This document shows positions 32,061-44,150 of a stretch of 64,000 bases of DNA, in pieces. This stretch comes from Silene noctiflora (Eukaryota > Streptophyta > Magnoliopsida > Caryophyllales > Caryophyllaceae). How positions within the stretch are numbered: position 1 is the first letter of the stretch; every line of letters begins with the position of its first letter. The DNA is taken from contig VHZZ01006037.1 of the NCBI GenBank assembly GCA_009801015.1, positions 19,851 through 83,850 on the forward strand. The letters run 5' to 3'. Under the pieces are notes generated by a model. That model saw only the letters and a list, made by a program, of their open reading frames with translations. It did no database searches and was not told the origin of the DNA. The position numbers and the translations under genes are program-made.

Positions 32061-35000
32061 AAAAGAAGCCTAAAGTAAGTTATCGCGTAATGGTCCGACC
32101 CTCGGGCATGGTCTAAGAGGACTCGCTTTTAAGCACCTTTGGTAAGAAACTTGAGAATATAAGGGCTTGCCCATTCTACACACAAACTAGAGGAATATGT
32201 CCGTCATCTCTATATTTGAGTAATTGAACCCATTACTTTACCCCGTTTTTTAGCGGAAATTAAATAGCCATCTTTGGCAAGAGTACCAAAAATTCTAGGA
32301 CATGTTGGGCATCCTCTGTCTTACCCGCGTGATTAATCAACTAAATTCCCACCAGGTTAGGACCAGTCTCCCCCGGAAAAACGATCTGGCCATTTAAGGA
32401 TGCTATCCGATCAAGCTAGCCAACAAGCGAGTAACCCATTCTGCTAGCAGCAGACAGATGAATTCTTCTCATGTAGAATTGGACACAGAATTGCCGTGTA
32501 TTCACTAAGAGTCCACCTCCTAACCCAAAATTGGCCCGCGTTTCGTTTCATTATTATTTTATGACATGCTTTCAAAGGGTGTATCGGGAAAAACCGGGGT
32601 TGGTGAACCTACATTCGTGAAAAAGAAAAAATCCGTCTTTTAGAATGGAGCAGGGGCTTTGTCTTTGCCTTTCCTGTGATTGGAATTGGGCTGGCTGATT
32701 GGGTGCGCAGCGCGAGCGCCTTGTTGAAAGATATGAAGCGAGCATTTGTCCCCTAGCGTAGGCTTTCCTAAGAAGCAGAGTCTCTTTTCGCATAGGAAAA
32801 TGATGCCTATTACTGCTGTGGACTGCACCTTTCTCCAAACAAGATTTAAGGGAAGCTGTGGAATTAATATCAGTAGCAAGGGTTGTTTGGGCTCAGAATG
32901 ACATCTTTTTGCCATAGTTTGAACCCTGAGTAGGATTATGAGTGGAAAGAACATCACAAGCAAAAAAGACAGGTATGACTTAAACCGCTATGCTTGGAGA
33001 AGTAGAATTCAAAGTAGAAGTAGCATGTCTTTAAGTTAAGAACGGTGCGGAGTCTGGGCGAAGTCTCTTCTATCCTCTCCCCTGGAAAGTCGAGACAACT
33101 TACTTTTAAAAAGGAAAAGGAGAAAAGGTCAGACACGAGCCCAATCCCTTGAGATTTAATTTAAGCGCAGTCATATCTAATCGAATTAGGGTATAATGTT
33201 TATAGGCAACTGTACTTGGTGGGGCAGCAGAAGAAATCACCAAGCCTCCATAACGCAATGCGGCGGGCGATGGCTTGTGAATAAGGCGAGACGATTGACA
33301 ATTCGATCGGGAGGTGGGAACCCCCATAGTAAAAAACTTGCTTGGCTCGATATGTGTGACCACTTTACCACGGTTTGGGGTATTATCCCTCTTTTTTCTC
33401 TTTCTGCTGTCTAGCTTTTTTGAAGAGCGGGACGAAGCGCGTGAGCCCAAAGTCCTTTCCGTATTCTGTGAGGGGGCGAACCCTTATCCTACATTGAGGA
33501 AGTCGACTAACAAGTAGAGGGCCCTATCTCTGCCCCAATTCTTCCCTCTCACTTGGAATATTGCACACGTTAACTTGATGAATACGTCTACATGCAAAAG
33601 GAAGGCGTCCATCTTGACACCCATTCCAGCGCATCCATCGTTGGGATCAGCTTTCAAGAAGGCAGCAAGCTTACTTTAATTGGGTAAATCCCCAATCATA
33701 AAAGGGATGCGGCAGTCCTACTTTTCATTCTTTCGCTCTTATACGACAGCTTTGATCCCATCGTAGCAAGAAGCCTTGGGAACCCGTAGTGGTATCACCC
33801 ATAAGATAATACATTTGCGTGCTTTTTTGCGTCAATTTAAGGGCTATTTGCATTCTCACATGCTCAATCAAGGAAAAGAAAGAAAGTTTTTTGCTGCCAC
33901 AGCATATGAGGAGAGTGCCAATGTGATCTACCGCGGCCTGGAATCGGTGTTCATGGTTTGAGATAAAATCTGCGCCTTCCATTCGTCCGGTGGATAAGGT
34001 TCTACCCATTCTGCAAACAAAAATGACACATTATCGTCGGTTAAGAAAAACTTTCAACTAATGGCTTTCTTTCAAGTCGAGGGAAATGCCCTCTTTGTCT
34101 TTGAAACGGAAGTGCATCGTTTGGTAAATTCTATCTTTTCGTTTCCAATAATAAGAAGGAAATGTGGATAAGAGACATGCTTAGAAAAAAACTTATGCAA
34201 AGACAAGACAGGCTCAACTTATATTCATGTATTAATGAAGAAGCTTACTTACTCACTTGCAAGGTTTATCCTTTGTTGCTACTTAATAGTCATACGCTCA
34301 ATTCCGCTTTTTTATGTCGAACCTATTTCATAAATTTTTTCACTGGGTTACTTTCGCCTCAACTACAATGGCTCAATAAAAAATCTTAGAAGAGGGTCCC
34401 CGCAGCAATAACAATAGCCTCAAGCACTTTAGGAGCGGATTATCCTCCTTCTCGTCTAACCCAATGAGATCTTTTTTATTGTAATCTTTATGCTTCGCCT
34501 CGACTTACTTTTTTCTCTTGTCTTGGCCTTACAAGCCTTCAAAAAAATGGAAGTGCAGACACATAGATAAAGAACCCTCGCGCTAGATCAGCATAAAATG
34601 GAATGTAAAATCAAACTTGACTATTCCAATTACTTAATTATAATATATATATAAGATGCAAATTTCATCACATCAATTATGCCAATATATGTATGCGAGC
34701 CAATCCCCCCCTCCCTTTCCTCTCCTCGAAACCCATTTTCTTATTCTCTCCTGGTTAAAAGTCCTCTCGGTCAGGTCTTTTTAGGAGGAGTTTTTTAACT
34801 TTTATATTTTGATAGTCAACCGGCAGCAAGCCATGCTCGCGATATGAGTGAAACGTATTCATTAGCCTTTGTCCCAAAAGAAAAAAGACCTTGATTAAGA
34901 AAGGTATATCGAAGGAAGCGCGAGTGTAGTACCATATGTGGAACGAGCAAAAGTATGTATCGAGAAGGCTGTGGCGAATAGGGTGCTTGGGGCTCGAAGG

Positions 35001-35281
35001 CTAGTGAGAGGGAATTTTTCGATTGTAAAGAATAGGAAAAGAAACGAGCAGGTTAAGCTTTTTCGGCCTTTTTGTCTGTTGCAGTTTAGCCCCCCTCACA
35101 CGAACTCAAACGACATAGAAAAAGACTTCTAGGTTATAGATGATTCTTTACTACGTAAGCATTCAGAAGAACTTAACCTAGAGTGAGAGTCTCAAGAAGA
35201 AACTAGAGAGGATTTGAAGAGTACCTTAGAGACCTTCGTATTGTATTTAAACCCACTTCAATGGCGGGGGATTTCTAATAA
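32061..35281. other. Spacer without recognisable gene
   Basis: The longest frames are minus 33106-33450 (114 codons, basic, Ser/Lys/Arg-rich N-terminus) and minus 32640-32963 (107 codons), neither recognised. The plus frame 34938-35132 contains VLGARRLVRGNFSIVKNRK, basic and unassigned. An AT microsatellite-like stretch lies near 34641-34652. Confidence 0.5.
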
Positions 35282-35515
35282 TTAATAGGGTATTAAGGAG
35301 CAATTTCGTTTGTGATCAGAAGCTTCACCAGCAATCTAATTTTCCGCGTCTACTACCCTGTCTGCTGAGTCTTCTACTGTAAGGGTTCAACTTCTAAAAT
35401 ATCCAGGGTATCGTTATTAGAGGAACAAGCTTCAGCAACTGATTTATGGAGTTCTTCAATCTTAAACTACTTCTTAAACTACTTAATCAGCGTAGGCTTC
35501 CTCAGCCGGTTCCCT
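35282..35515 (-). pseudogene. Frameshifted acidic coding-like fragment
   Basis: Minus strand. From about 35515 it reads REPAEEAYAD, then passes several stops within a duplicated segment. After that it reads IEELHKSVAEACSSNNDT and LDILEVEP. A frame change near 35384 gives LTVEDSADRVVDAEN, one TAG, then IAGEASDHKRNCS, ending at a TAA at 35282. The three pieces share the same acidic, Val/Ala-rich character and codon pattern, as expected for one decayed gene. The protein family is not recognised. Confidence 0.35.
35461..35484 (+). repeat. 12-bp tandem duplication
   Basis: CTTAAACTACTT occurs twice in a row. It lies inside the decayed fragment and repeats a stop-containing pair of codons on the minus strand. 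Confidence 0.85.
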
Positions 35516-37800
35516 TATATATACTATTTAGAAGTAGTAATTTACTAGAATCGGTAGGCATATACATACTTGAAAGACGTTCCCAAGTAAACTCAATCGA
35601 AGAATAAGGTTCCAAAACCCTATAGTAAAGATCTACAGACAGTCACAACAGAATAAAAAACAATAGACTGACTTCTCGCTAGCTAGCTACTAAGTAAAGC
35701 CTACTACTTGCCACATCAAATTCTACCTTTACTATGCTTTTCCATGGGAATCCTGCGATTTTTCTTAGACAAAGAGCAAATAGCTTCGGGTGACGGCGTA
35801 AACTTCCATTGCTTATTAGCCGCCTTCCACCCGTATGGGCGTCTTCTATTTTCTTTTATTTCCTTAATTCTTTCCTTAATGGTAAGATGCTTCGTCCTTT
35901 AACAGGTGGAAGCATTTGGGGATTCTAACCCCTTTGTGAACTGTTCTATTCCGACTTTTTTTCGGCAAATACCATCTTGGAAAGAAAGTTCTTGCATTAC
36001 TTACCATATTTCTTTTGACGTTTATTCAACTTAAAATAAGATAATATAGGATTATAATGGAAAAAGAGGGCCAAGCGGAATCTAAATACACATTATCATA
36101 TATAAGCACGAAAATTTCCACTGGAGAAAAAACTTCTTAAAGGGCTGGGCTAGTAGCTTGCCATAAATATGGTTATTGTCTAATCTTACGCGTGATAACT
36201 AGTTGATGAACATCATATTCTCAGACTTCGATGACTTGGTAGATTGGACTGACTTTAATTTCTTATTACTTAATTATTACTTAAGAAGTTTTTTCTAATG
36301 TTATTTTCGCGTCTCCATTTTGACTTGTGGCTTCTTCTAAAATGAAAAAAGCATAGGATGTTTATTCAGCAGGTTTGGGCTAAGCGTTAATGAATGCTAT
36401 AATTAAAGCAGCAAGTCAATCAATAGCAAGCAATAGGAGGAGAGATTAAGAAGACTGGAATCGTATCTCGTGCTCTGTATGCATGCCTTGAAAACTAGAA
36501 CTAAAAGAAAGAAAATGCTCGAGCAAGGTCACATAAGTAGGAATGGAATGCTTTGTTTTCATCAATATTCATACGGTCTTTGTTTGTTATGGTTTGTTAT
36601 GCGCTAGAAGTCCTTGCTTGGAAGAGGCTAGGAAAGACAATCCTGCGAAAAGCGCAGTCTCAGAGAGCATACAATAATGGAACGGGCAGCAGAGTCTTTC
36701 TCAGTAGCTGGGACTGTCCCCCTTATCCTCTGTTCCAAGGGTTAAGACGACTCCGAAACCCTACTTCCTCCTCTTATGCCGAGTCTTTCTCATTACACTA
36801 GAGTTTCAGAATTAGAACAAAAGAAGAGTCTCGCCGCTCCTTTACTTATTATAATATAATGATAATATAAACTCTCAAATATCTTGACAAATGACTTTCT
36901 GAAAGCTCTTTCTTGGGCTTAAGTCACATTCTAAAACTAAGATAGGTACTATTCGTCTTTCTTAGTTACTTCCCTATCTTAGTAAGAAAAGCCGGTATCC
37001 TTATTATTAGAAACTCTTTAACTATAACTAGATTCTACTCCATCCACTGTAGAACCAGAACCCATAACATAGGCTTGCTTTTTGTATCTCCTTTTTTTTT
37101 TTTACCTTTTTCTTCTTTTTGAAAAAAGTTGTCCTGTCTAATTTCCATATCCTTTGATTGAGTGAAACGCCACACTCGACTCAAGCCTCGCGATATATTT
37201 GATCTTGTGTTTTTCCAATATGAGAGTGAGAAACCGGTAAAAATGGAAGCTTTCATTCTAATTTGCTATGGGTGCGGGTACGGCACCATTATCCTATATA
37301 AGAAAGTAAGGCTTGTATATTTTTTAATATAAAAAGAATGAGGAGATGGGTTCACCGGCGGATAGCTAAGCTAGTTAATTTCTCTCCCGGGCTAAGGAGC
37401 TTTCTAAACTAAACAAGGATTCCTGCCTTAGCATGTGACTTAAGCTCCTAATCAAGGGGCATAACAAAGTGCTTCATCTCATAAACCGCACGGTGGGTCT
37501 TTCTTATACTATTATAATAAAAAATCTATCCTTATGGAGGCAGGAAAGCCTGCTCCTTCTTCTGAGTGTGGGCGTGGGCTCAGCTCCCAAAGGACTACTC
37601 TTGTTCTATATTTAAGCTTTTAAAGAAAAAGGGGTAAAGGATCGATCATACGTCAAGATTCCGCGAATCCATCAACGAAAGGCCTTTCTTTTTTCCTCGT
37701 TCGAGTCATAAGAAAGCAGTTGCTTCCGTTAGTTGTTTTTTCCGGAAGAAACTCTTATATAGAAACTTTGCTTGCTGATTGTTTTTCCTCGAACCCTCCT
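35516..37800. other. Spacer without recognisable gene
   Basis: The largest frame is 82 codons (36553-36801), with no recognised product. A TTTGTTATGG near-duplication occurs near 36580-36601. Nothing else stands out. Confidence 0.6.
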
Positions 37801-37882
37801 CCACCTTATGAAAGGTAGCAGCTCAATCTTTCCTTAGTCTAAAACGGCAGCTGTATATTATTATGTTTGTGGTGGTGAAAGG
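37801..37882 (+). repeat. Imperfect dispersed repeat, copy 1 (with 61381-61452)
   Basis: The shared core TCTAAAACGGCAGCTGTATAT is preceded in both by CCTTRG and an alignable CCACC...GGT...CA stretch, and followed by GTGGYGGTGAAAGG after a 9-base indel. About 75 bp align overall. No coding potential is conserved between the two copies. Confidence 0.7.
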
Positions 37883-38403
37883 CGAGACTCTTAGTATTGC
37901 TGTTGTTAAACCACGTATCGACGGTAGCGGTGAAAGCATACCATGAGCAGAGCGGAGATCCCCTATTTCGGATGTTAAAATGAAGACAGCTTAATGAGAG
38001 CTCTTGTGGTTTTATATCTCGACTGGTTAAGAAGATGAAGTTTACGAGGAAAAGAGCATTAGTACGATTAGTACGAAGAGTCAAATAATGCTATCTCCTT
38101 AGGAATTTAACCAGACGGAAAGACTGCGCCCCAAGCGTAGCAATTTAACTCGTTTTTAGACTAAGGAAATCAAGATGACAAGTCCTCTTATGGTTCGTAA
38201 CTACTATAACTATGTTCTTTCCCAATAAGTTAATTAAGTTGGAAATTCGAAAACAGGAGAAGCACTAGATTTCAAACCGAGTGCAAAGTCATCTTTACCA
38301 ATCCCTCCGGGAAGTGGGGGAAATCTAGTTTGAAAAGGGAGAAAAAGAAGACTATTAGTAGAGCAGCTGCGCACCAACAACGAGGAAGGATCATTCCACA
38401 GGT

Positions 38404-38472
38404 TTTTGCCCAACCGCTGCTTATGTGAGAAAAGTAGCTAGCTATATGGGAAAAAGCTATATGCTCCTCTAA
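38404..38472 (+). pseudogene. Coding-like repeat CPTAAYV, copy 1
   Basis: Twenty-two open codons read FCPTAAYVRKVASYMGKSY and MLL before a TAA. Nineteen of twenty bases at the core (GCCCAACCGCTGCTTATGTG) match 47547-47566. Beyond the core, the reading ASYMGKSYMLL corresponds to AAYHKGYSMLV in the other copy even though the DNA has diverged and nine codons are inserted there. Keeping the same frame across both copies suggests a common coding ancestor. The function is unknown. Confidence 0.35.
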
Positions 38473-40064
38473 ATATGGCAAAATGCATTCCTATGCTCTA
38501 CGGCTCTTTCATACCACTAAGCTTTTAAGTTAAGGAGTCAATAAACGTACTTCACTGGATTAAGAGATCCTCGTGCCTCTTTAGTTTATGGCTTATGTTC
38601 GAACGACTGACACTATACTATGTTAAGCGTTAAGCCAACGGATCCTCCCGTATCACGCTGCGATGACGAAACATCCTCAGATGCCATTTCTTATTTATCC
38701 TATGTTAAATAGTCTTCTTGGGGGGGAGGGGAGACTGAAGGTTTGAAATGTGTATTAGGTTCCAAGAAAGCCTAAGAATAGGCGTACTTGACCCTTCAAT
38801 CTCATCGTGAAACAAGTGACGAAGCAAGGCAGCCAGGGAGTTTAAAATCTAGTAAGCTTCTATCTCGATTAGTCGAGCAACTTCATATCTTAACGTGGCA
38901 TGAAAACTAATGCACGAAAGCCGCGGGCAGCTATACGCTTTTGAGGGAGGAAGGAGTTGCTTCGCTTCCTGACACAGAAAGAAAAGGAGAGAAACGTTGC
39001 TATGGTTGATTATGAAACCTTAGGTTTGTTTAATGGATTGAATAGAAAAGCGCGTTCGCCAAGCTGGAGGATAGGTTCTCTATTTTAATGGGTATACGTT
39101 AAGCCACGTCATAAGCATATGATAGGGTTCGCCGTGCAAATCGGGGATCAAACCCGAGTATCTTGTATAAAAATGCGATTCCATCTCAGACTGCCTAGCC
39201 GAAAAAACTTTAATTAGTCCAGTTTTCCGGAGGTAAGACCGGAACCCGCTCGTCAACTGTCAACTGCTGTAATATGAGTCCCAAAACAATGATATCGGCG
39301 AAATATGTAAGTGAAAAATTTTTGGAAAGAAAGAATCCCTTTTACTTTTAATAGAACCCGCTCAGGGGGCATTCGTCGAGACATAAGTTGGCTCGAACGG
39401 GAGTACGAAGGTTGTTTATACTCGACCAAGAGAGAGAGGGGAAGAGAAGAGTTTACTTCTTAGTGTAGCGTATGCAATAAAGAAAGGGATTATATAAGGG
39501 GTGTAGGACTCCGTCGAAGAAAGATAAATCAATCAAGAACCTTCGCCTATACAATAACAATCTATTCTCTGTCTCCCAAATTGCCCCCCCAAAAAGATCC
39601 TGTGCTTATAACCTTGACCCGTGCCAGCCAGGACTCTGAGGTCAGAACCTCCCTCTGTAGAATGTCATCTTCTCCTTTCCTTTCATTGTTTTCTTTCAGA
39701 AGTAGCTACTATAGTAAGAAAGTCAAGGATAACTGGCTTGTACAATGTGTCAGCTTCTTTCTTATATACTTCTGTAGCTGCTATAGAAAAAGTTGTCCAG
39801 GTCCGTTATACAGACAGATTCAGATTCAGATTCCAAAGGAGGATAATGGGAAGACCCATGTTTCCATCCTCTGTGTCCCTTTCCGACTAATCTCGAACCC
39901 ATATCCTATGCAACCCCGGAATCCCCTAGTGTCTTGCTTGCCACGCCCAGTAATGACCTTTTTGATTGAATTTGAATTAAGTTTTTTTCAACGGGGAGCA
40001 TGCTTGCTTTTCCAATCATATAATCATATCAAAGGGTAGGGGGTGGACCCTCGTGAATTTTTAA
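38473..40064. other. Spacer with the longest open frame of the window
   Basis: The frame ending at 40039 is 152 codons from a TTG at 39581 or 126 from the first ATG at 39662. It has a hydrophobic stretch (VSFFLIYFCSCY) and is Ser/Phe-rich. A second frame overlaps it at 39621-39890. No family is recognised. The stretch AAATCGGGGATCAAACCCGAG near 39138 forms a 5-bp T-arm-like stem, but no tRNA body surrounds it. Confidence 0.45.
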
Positions 40065-40199
40065 CCAAACGCGGATAGCTCATTTGCGCTCATTGCTGGC
40101 TTACCCGAGAGAGAACAACAAGACAAAGCAGATGTAGTCGAGGGGGAAGTTTCCGCCCAGGAAGATGCAAATGAAACAGAAGCTTTAGCCGATGGTTGA
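40065..40199 (+). pseudogene. Start-less acidic coding-like fragment
   Basis: Forty-four codons are open between a TAA and a TGA with no start. They read ADSSFALIAGLPEREQQDKA, then DVVEGEVSAQEDANETEALA and DG. It has regular RNY codons and a strong Glu/Asp/Ala bias. It shares the KADV/KADE core with the frame at 19544. No family is recognised. Confidence 0.3.
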
Positions 40200-43100
40200 A
40201 GATCAGAAGAGGGAAGAGGTATGATATAGGATGGGAGTAGCCTTAAATATCTATATATTTTCTATATTGGAACCATTTCCCCGAGACCCGGGGCTTCTAT
40301 CGTTGGTAAAGTGAGGGGGCCAGAAAGGTATGGATTACAGACTGCTGCATCCTTGAACGTTGAATTCCTTGTGACTCGTTCCAACTACAGTCTTTCTTAC
40401 TATGGTTTATACATTATATACTGTGGGCTTCTCAGCACAAGTCTCCGGAGGAATAGTTAAGGAATTCGGGGCTAATCTCGCCTATCTATGAGAAAAGTCA
40501 GCTCCTTATGTAAGCTTGTTATATATAGGAAGAGGACCCTTCTTTACTTTAACTAAAGGGAGGGCCTACCATTCCTCCTTACCGCAGGACAAGAACCTAT
40601 CATATCAAATGCTTTTAAGAAGACTACTTCCTTATGAGACTACTTACAGACGTGGCAAGTACAACGACGCGGGTTACTCGAAAAGAAAAATCAGTGCTTT
40701 CAATCAAAAATCTATCTGATTAAATTTGCAGAGATAGGATAGGAATGCGCTTTACTTGCCCAATTAAACTCCTTCTGTCGAAGTGACTGGGATCAAAGAT
40801 AATATTTTACATGAACAAGAAGAGCAAGAATGACTTTGAATTCAATAAGAGCATTTTCTTCGGCCGAAAGAGCGTCTTCTTCAACCCTTGGTATAGAAAT
40901 TCTTTGTCCTGCTATTACCACCTTTGGCTACATTCCCACCTTAATGCTCAATAGATCTTGTTTAGCTTCATCTTCTGTTTCCGCCATTTCACCTCTTTCG
41001 TTTGTCAGGAATTGCAGGAAGAAAGGAATGCCGTTGTTTCGAGCAGGTCAAGCTCCCCGCGTCCCGATATTATTTTATTAAGGCGACTTCACTTGTCTTA
41101 TCTCATTAATTTATGGAATCAAGGCCCATGTAAGAATGACTTGTTAAACCTTGCTTATAGATAGGGAATGTCATGTGGATAGTCTTTTATGTGCACTTTT
41201 ACTCGAACTAAGGCGTCCATTTCTACGTCAACTCACCCTCTCTTAAGACAGAGACCTACCCCCTGCTTTCTTCTTGGCTAACTCGCGATTTTCTTTTGGT
41301 TGAATCCCAATTCCCTTCTTTTTGTTCGAACCTACTGTCTTACCGCTACCCCTCGCTTAGGACAGCTATCCTATACGTCCTTCTGGAATATAGAGTAGTG
41401 CATTTGTGCATTGCAATCTTCTTAATTTAATTTGTTAACTACGTCTCTAAGACCTATCTTTATTAGAGGGTTTAGGCTTAGTTCTCAAGTTTCATATCAA
41501 ATAAGCTCATTTCTGCTATTGATCTGCTATTGAATTGAAAATGAGAAGAATGAACCTAAATAGCTGACTCGTACTCGGCTGTTTACCCTCTGACTATCGT
41601 TCTCCAACCGAATGGGTCAAGATCTTTCATAACTATAAGGATGAGTCCTCCTTAGTAGAGCGCGAAATAGCCTCTTACTCGCGTCCAACAAAGATGCCCC
41701 GTTACATTCTAGGGCTGACTTTTCCTAGTTGGCGGCTTTCCTTAGTGTTATGGAAGCTATTCATGTAACCGAACAACTTAGCCACCCCCTTTGTCTTTCG
41801 GCCCCAAGACCCTCTTTCTGGATCTTTCATATGGAGTCGACACAAGGAGCCCTAGCTTAGAGTCTTCATACCGACGCAAAGAACTTCGAGGCACGTGCAT
41901 TCTCTATATCTAGTCAGGGCACTTCCTTTCTATAACATAAGCAAGATCAGCCGGCACTTTAGCAATTATATAATCTAACAGGACTTCCGCTTCCATCTTC
42001 TTAATACAGTCAAAAACTAGAAATTAATTACATAAGAGAATAAGTCTATCTTTTGTACTTGATAAGTTAAAAGTTTTCCAATCGACCCATTAAATAGCAT
42101 CTCGCTTTAGCGGAACATTCCACCCGCTATACACGTTAAACTCGTCCCTTCTTCCTAAGAGATAGGCGCTTTTTCTTGAATAAAGCAGAAAGTAAAGAGG
42201 CAGAGTCTATCCGGGTGTCGCACATGTACTCCCTTAATCTACCAGCCTATAGTGCGGGCTTATTCAAAAGCTTTCTCACTAATAGTACTTCTTGCGTGTG
42301 TGTGAAATAAATGTTATAAATCTCATTTAGTAGAGGACGGGTGCGCTAATGCAACCGATCCCGCTGCCAATGTTGTAATACTAAAACTTTGGTGGGCTTT
42401 ATAAGAGAAATTTCCGCTGTATAAGACTACTTCTTATTTTATATAGATAGAGTAAGGAGTAGTATGCCCATGACGACCAGTTATAAGAATAGCTTGCTCC
42501 TATATTATATGTTTCATTCGACAAGTAACCTTCTTTAGTATACTCAGGCTTTCCCTCTTTTATGGAATAGGGTTTGTTAGCCTAAAGTACTCAAATCAGG
42601 GGACCCCTTTATATATGAGATTTCTTTTACTTAAAAGTGAGGGCTCGGAAGCCCCGAAACGCACCAATTGATGCAGAAATCACCGGTAAACAGGAACTAA
42701 AATAGGTAAATGCGAGAATTTTTTTAAGAAATATATTAAGTAACAAATGAGGCCGTTCTTGCTCTCTATCTAATAACTAAGAGAATCCTCACCGGAAGTA
42801 TCCATATGAAGTATAGCGGTGCCTTTATCTAAATAAAGGAGTCCGTTTCTTTCTGCTTCAACCGCACGCTCTAATAAGAAAAGGATCCTTTCTTTTGCCA
42901 CAAGTTATATGTTTAGAAGGTATATACTCTATGCGTTCACGTTGGCTGACGTATCGACTCGATCTACTATAACCAGGACTTTACTATGTTTATGCTGTAA
43001 ATACTCTTTTTTATGAATCCACTTATGTCATATATGTATCTAGATAGGACTACTGTTTTCTGCTCGACAATTTCTATGGTAGACTATTTGGCTAAGTCAT

Positions 43101-43468
43101 TTTCGAATGGAGAAGTTTTTTAGGGATTTCAATCCCGCTGTCAAATGCTCTAAGGATAACCTCTAACACAAGAAATTCTGACTTTGCATTATGCGCGGGT
43201 AGATTACGACCCTCGATTCTCAGGACGAACTTTTCTACCCTTTGCTCTATAGTTAGAGACCCAAAACTCTTGTCTTTTATTGACGTCCACAACGATGTAG
43301 TACCATTTGATATGTTTTAAGTATCGTCCGTCTTTTATGTTTACAGGGTATCCGCTTGAAGCTCTTATAGAAGACTCTATAAGACTAGGATTACTACAAG
43401 CTTGACATTAACAGCATTCTTTCAAACTGTATCTGCTCGAATAGAAAGCATATGTTCCAATAGAATGA
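40200..43468. other. Spacer around a promoter match
   Basis: Frames at 40830-41164 overlap each other and are unrecognised. The promoter-like site at 42031 is the only regulatory candidate. The rest is short-tract spacer. Confidence 0.55.
42021..42039 (+). promoter_or_regulatory. Candidate CRTAAGAGA mitochondrial promoter
   Basis: CATAAGAGA at 42031-42039 is an exact core match, preceded by the AT-rich AAATTAATTA as in described dicot mitochondrial promoters. There is no recognisable gene downstream before the small coding-like fragment at 43469. It may be an orphan promoter or coincidence. Confidence 0.35.
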
Positions 43469-43555
43469 GAAGCTTACACGCTAACAGTAGTAGTAGACGT
43501 GGCAGACGCTGCTTTATCCAGAGCTATCTTACCTGTACCTAAAAGATTCTCTTAA
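43469..43555 (+). pseudogene. Val/Ala/Asp-rich coding-like fragment
   Basis: Twenty-eight codons follow a TGA and end at a TAA: EAYTLTVVVDVADAALSRAI and LPVPKRFS. There is no start codon. The GTA GTA GTA GAC GTG GCA GAC GCT GCT pattern is strongly RNY. No family is recognised. Confidence 0.25.
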
Positions 43556-43718
43556 AGGGTACAGCAATCTCATAGCCATAGTGAGCGACCAAGCGGACCC
43601 CGTTTTCTTCTGATCCTTCCCCACGGCACTGGCTTAGCATCTTTTCATCGGCTCTTTCTGTGCCGCTTGTCAAAGAAGGAATGCTTTACCACGTGTCCAA
43701 GTAAGAATAAAAGACTAT

Positions 43719-43744
43719 ATCTATTAATAAAATCTATTAATAAA
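43719..43744 (+). repeat. 13-bp perfect tandem duplication
   Basis: ATCTATTAATAAA occurs twice head to tail without mismatch. Confidence 0.9.
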
Positions 43745-44099
43745 AGAAAGGATTACGAAAGTCCGATTGATGGGATAGCCGCTTTATGAGCCAGATTTCC
43801 GACATGATCTTGTTAAAATTACACGAGGCCTTCTCTCCGCATTAAATTTCATTTATAGGAGATAAAGCAAGGTAGGGCCCTATAAGAAATTCAAACACAA
43901 GACCCTTTAATCTAAACTAAGCCCTCAAAGTTTCTCCTAACTCATAATCTAGGTGGATGCTCGTTTCATGCTCATGTGATTCGTTCTTAAATTGATTGCT
44001 ATATTTCTATAATATAATGAAATTGATACGACGCCGACTCCTATAGGGTTCTAAGGTTTATCATAAGCAAAAGAGCTCAATCTGAGTTAGGAGATATGA

Positions 44100-44150
44100 T
44101 GCATTAAAGATGCTGCTGTTGCACAAGCAAGGGCTGCGGATGAGAAATGA
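44100..44150 (+). pseudogene. Short Ala-rich coding-like fragment
   Basis: Sixteen codons between TGA stops read IKDAAVAQARAADEK. Very short, but compositionally like the other fragments. Alone it would not be worth noting. Confidence 0.15.

Noticed and set aside
39110-39200. T-arm-like stem TCGGGGATCAAACCCGA
   Set aside because: The stem pairs, but no matching acceptor or anticodon stem exists on either strand.
39581-40039. 152-codon frame as a real gene
   Set aside because: It needs a TTG start, has no recognised domain, overlaps another long frame, and its length is within chance for this much spacer.
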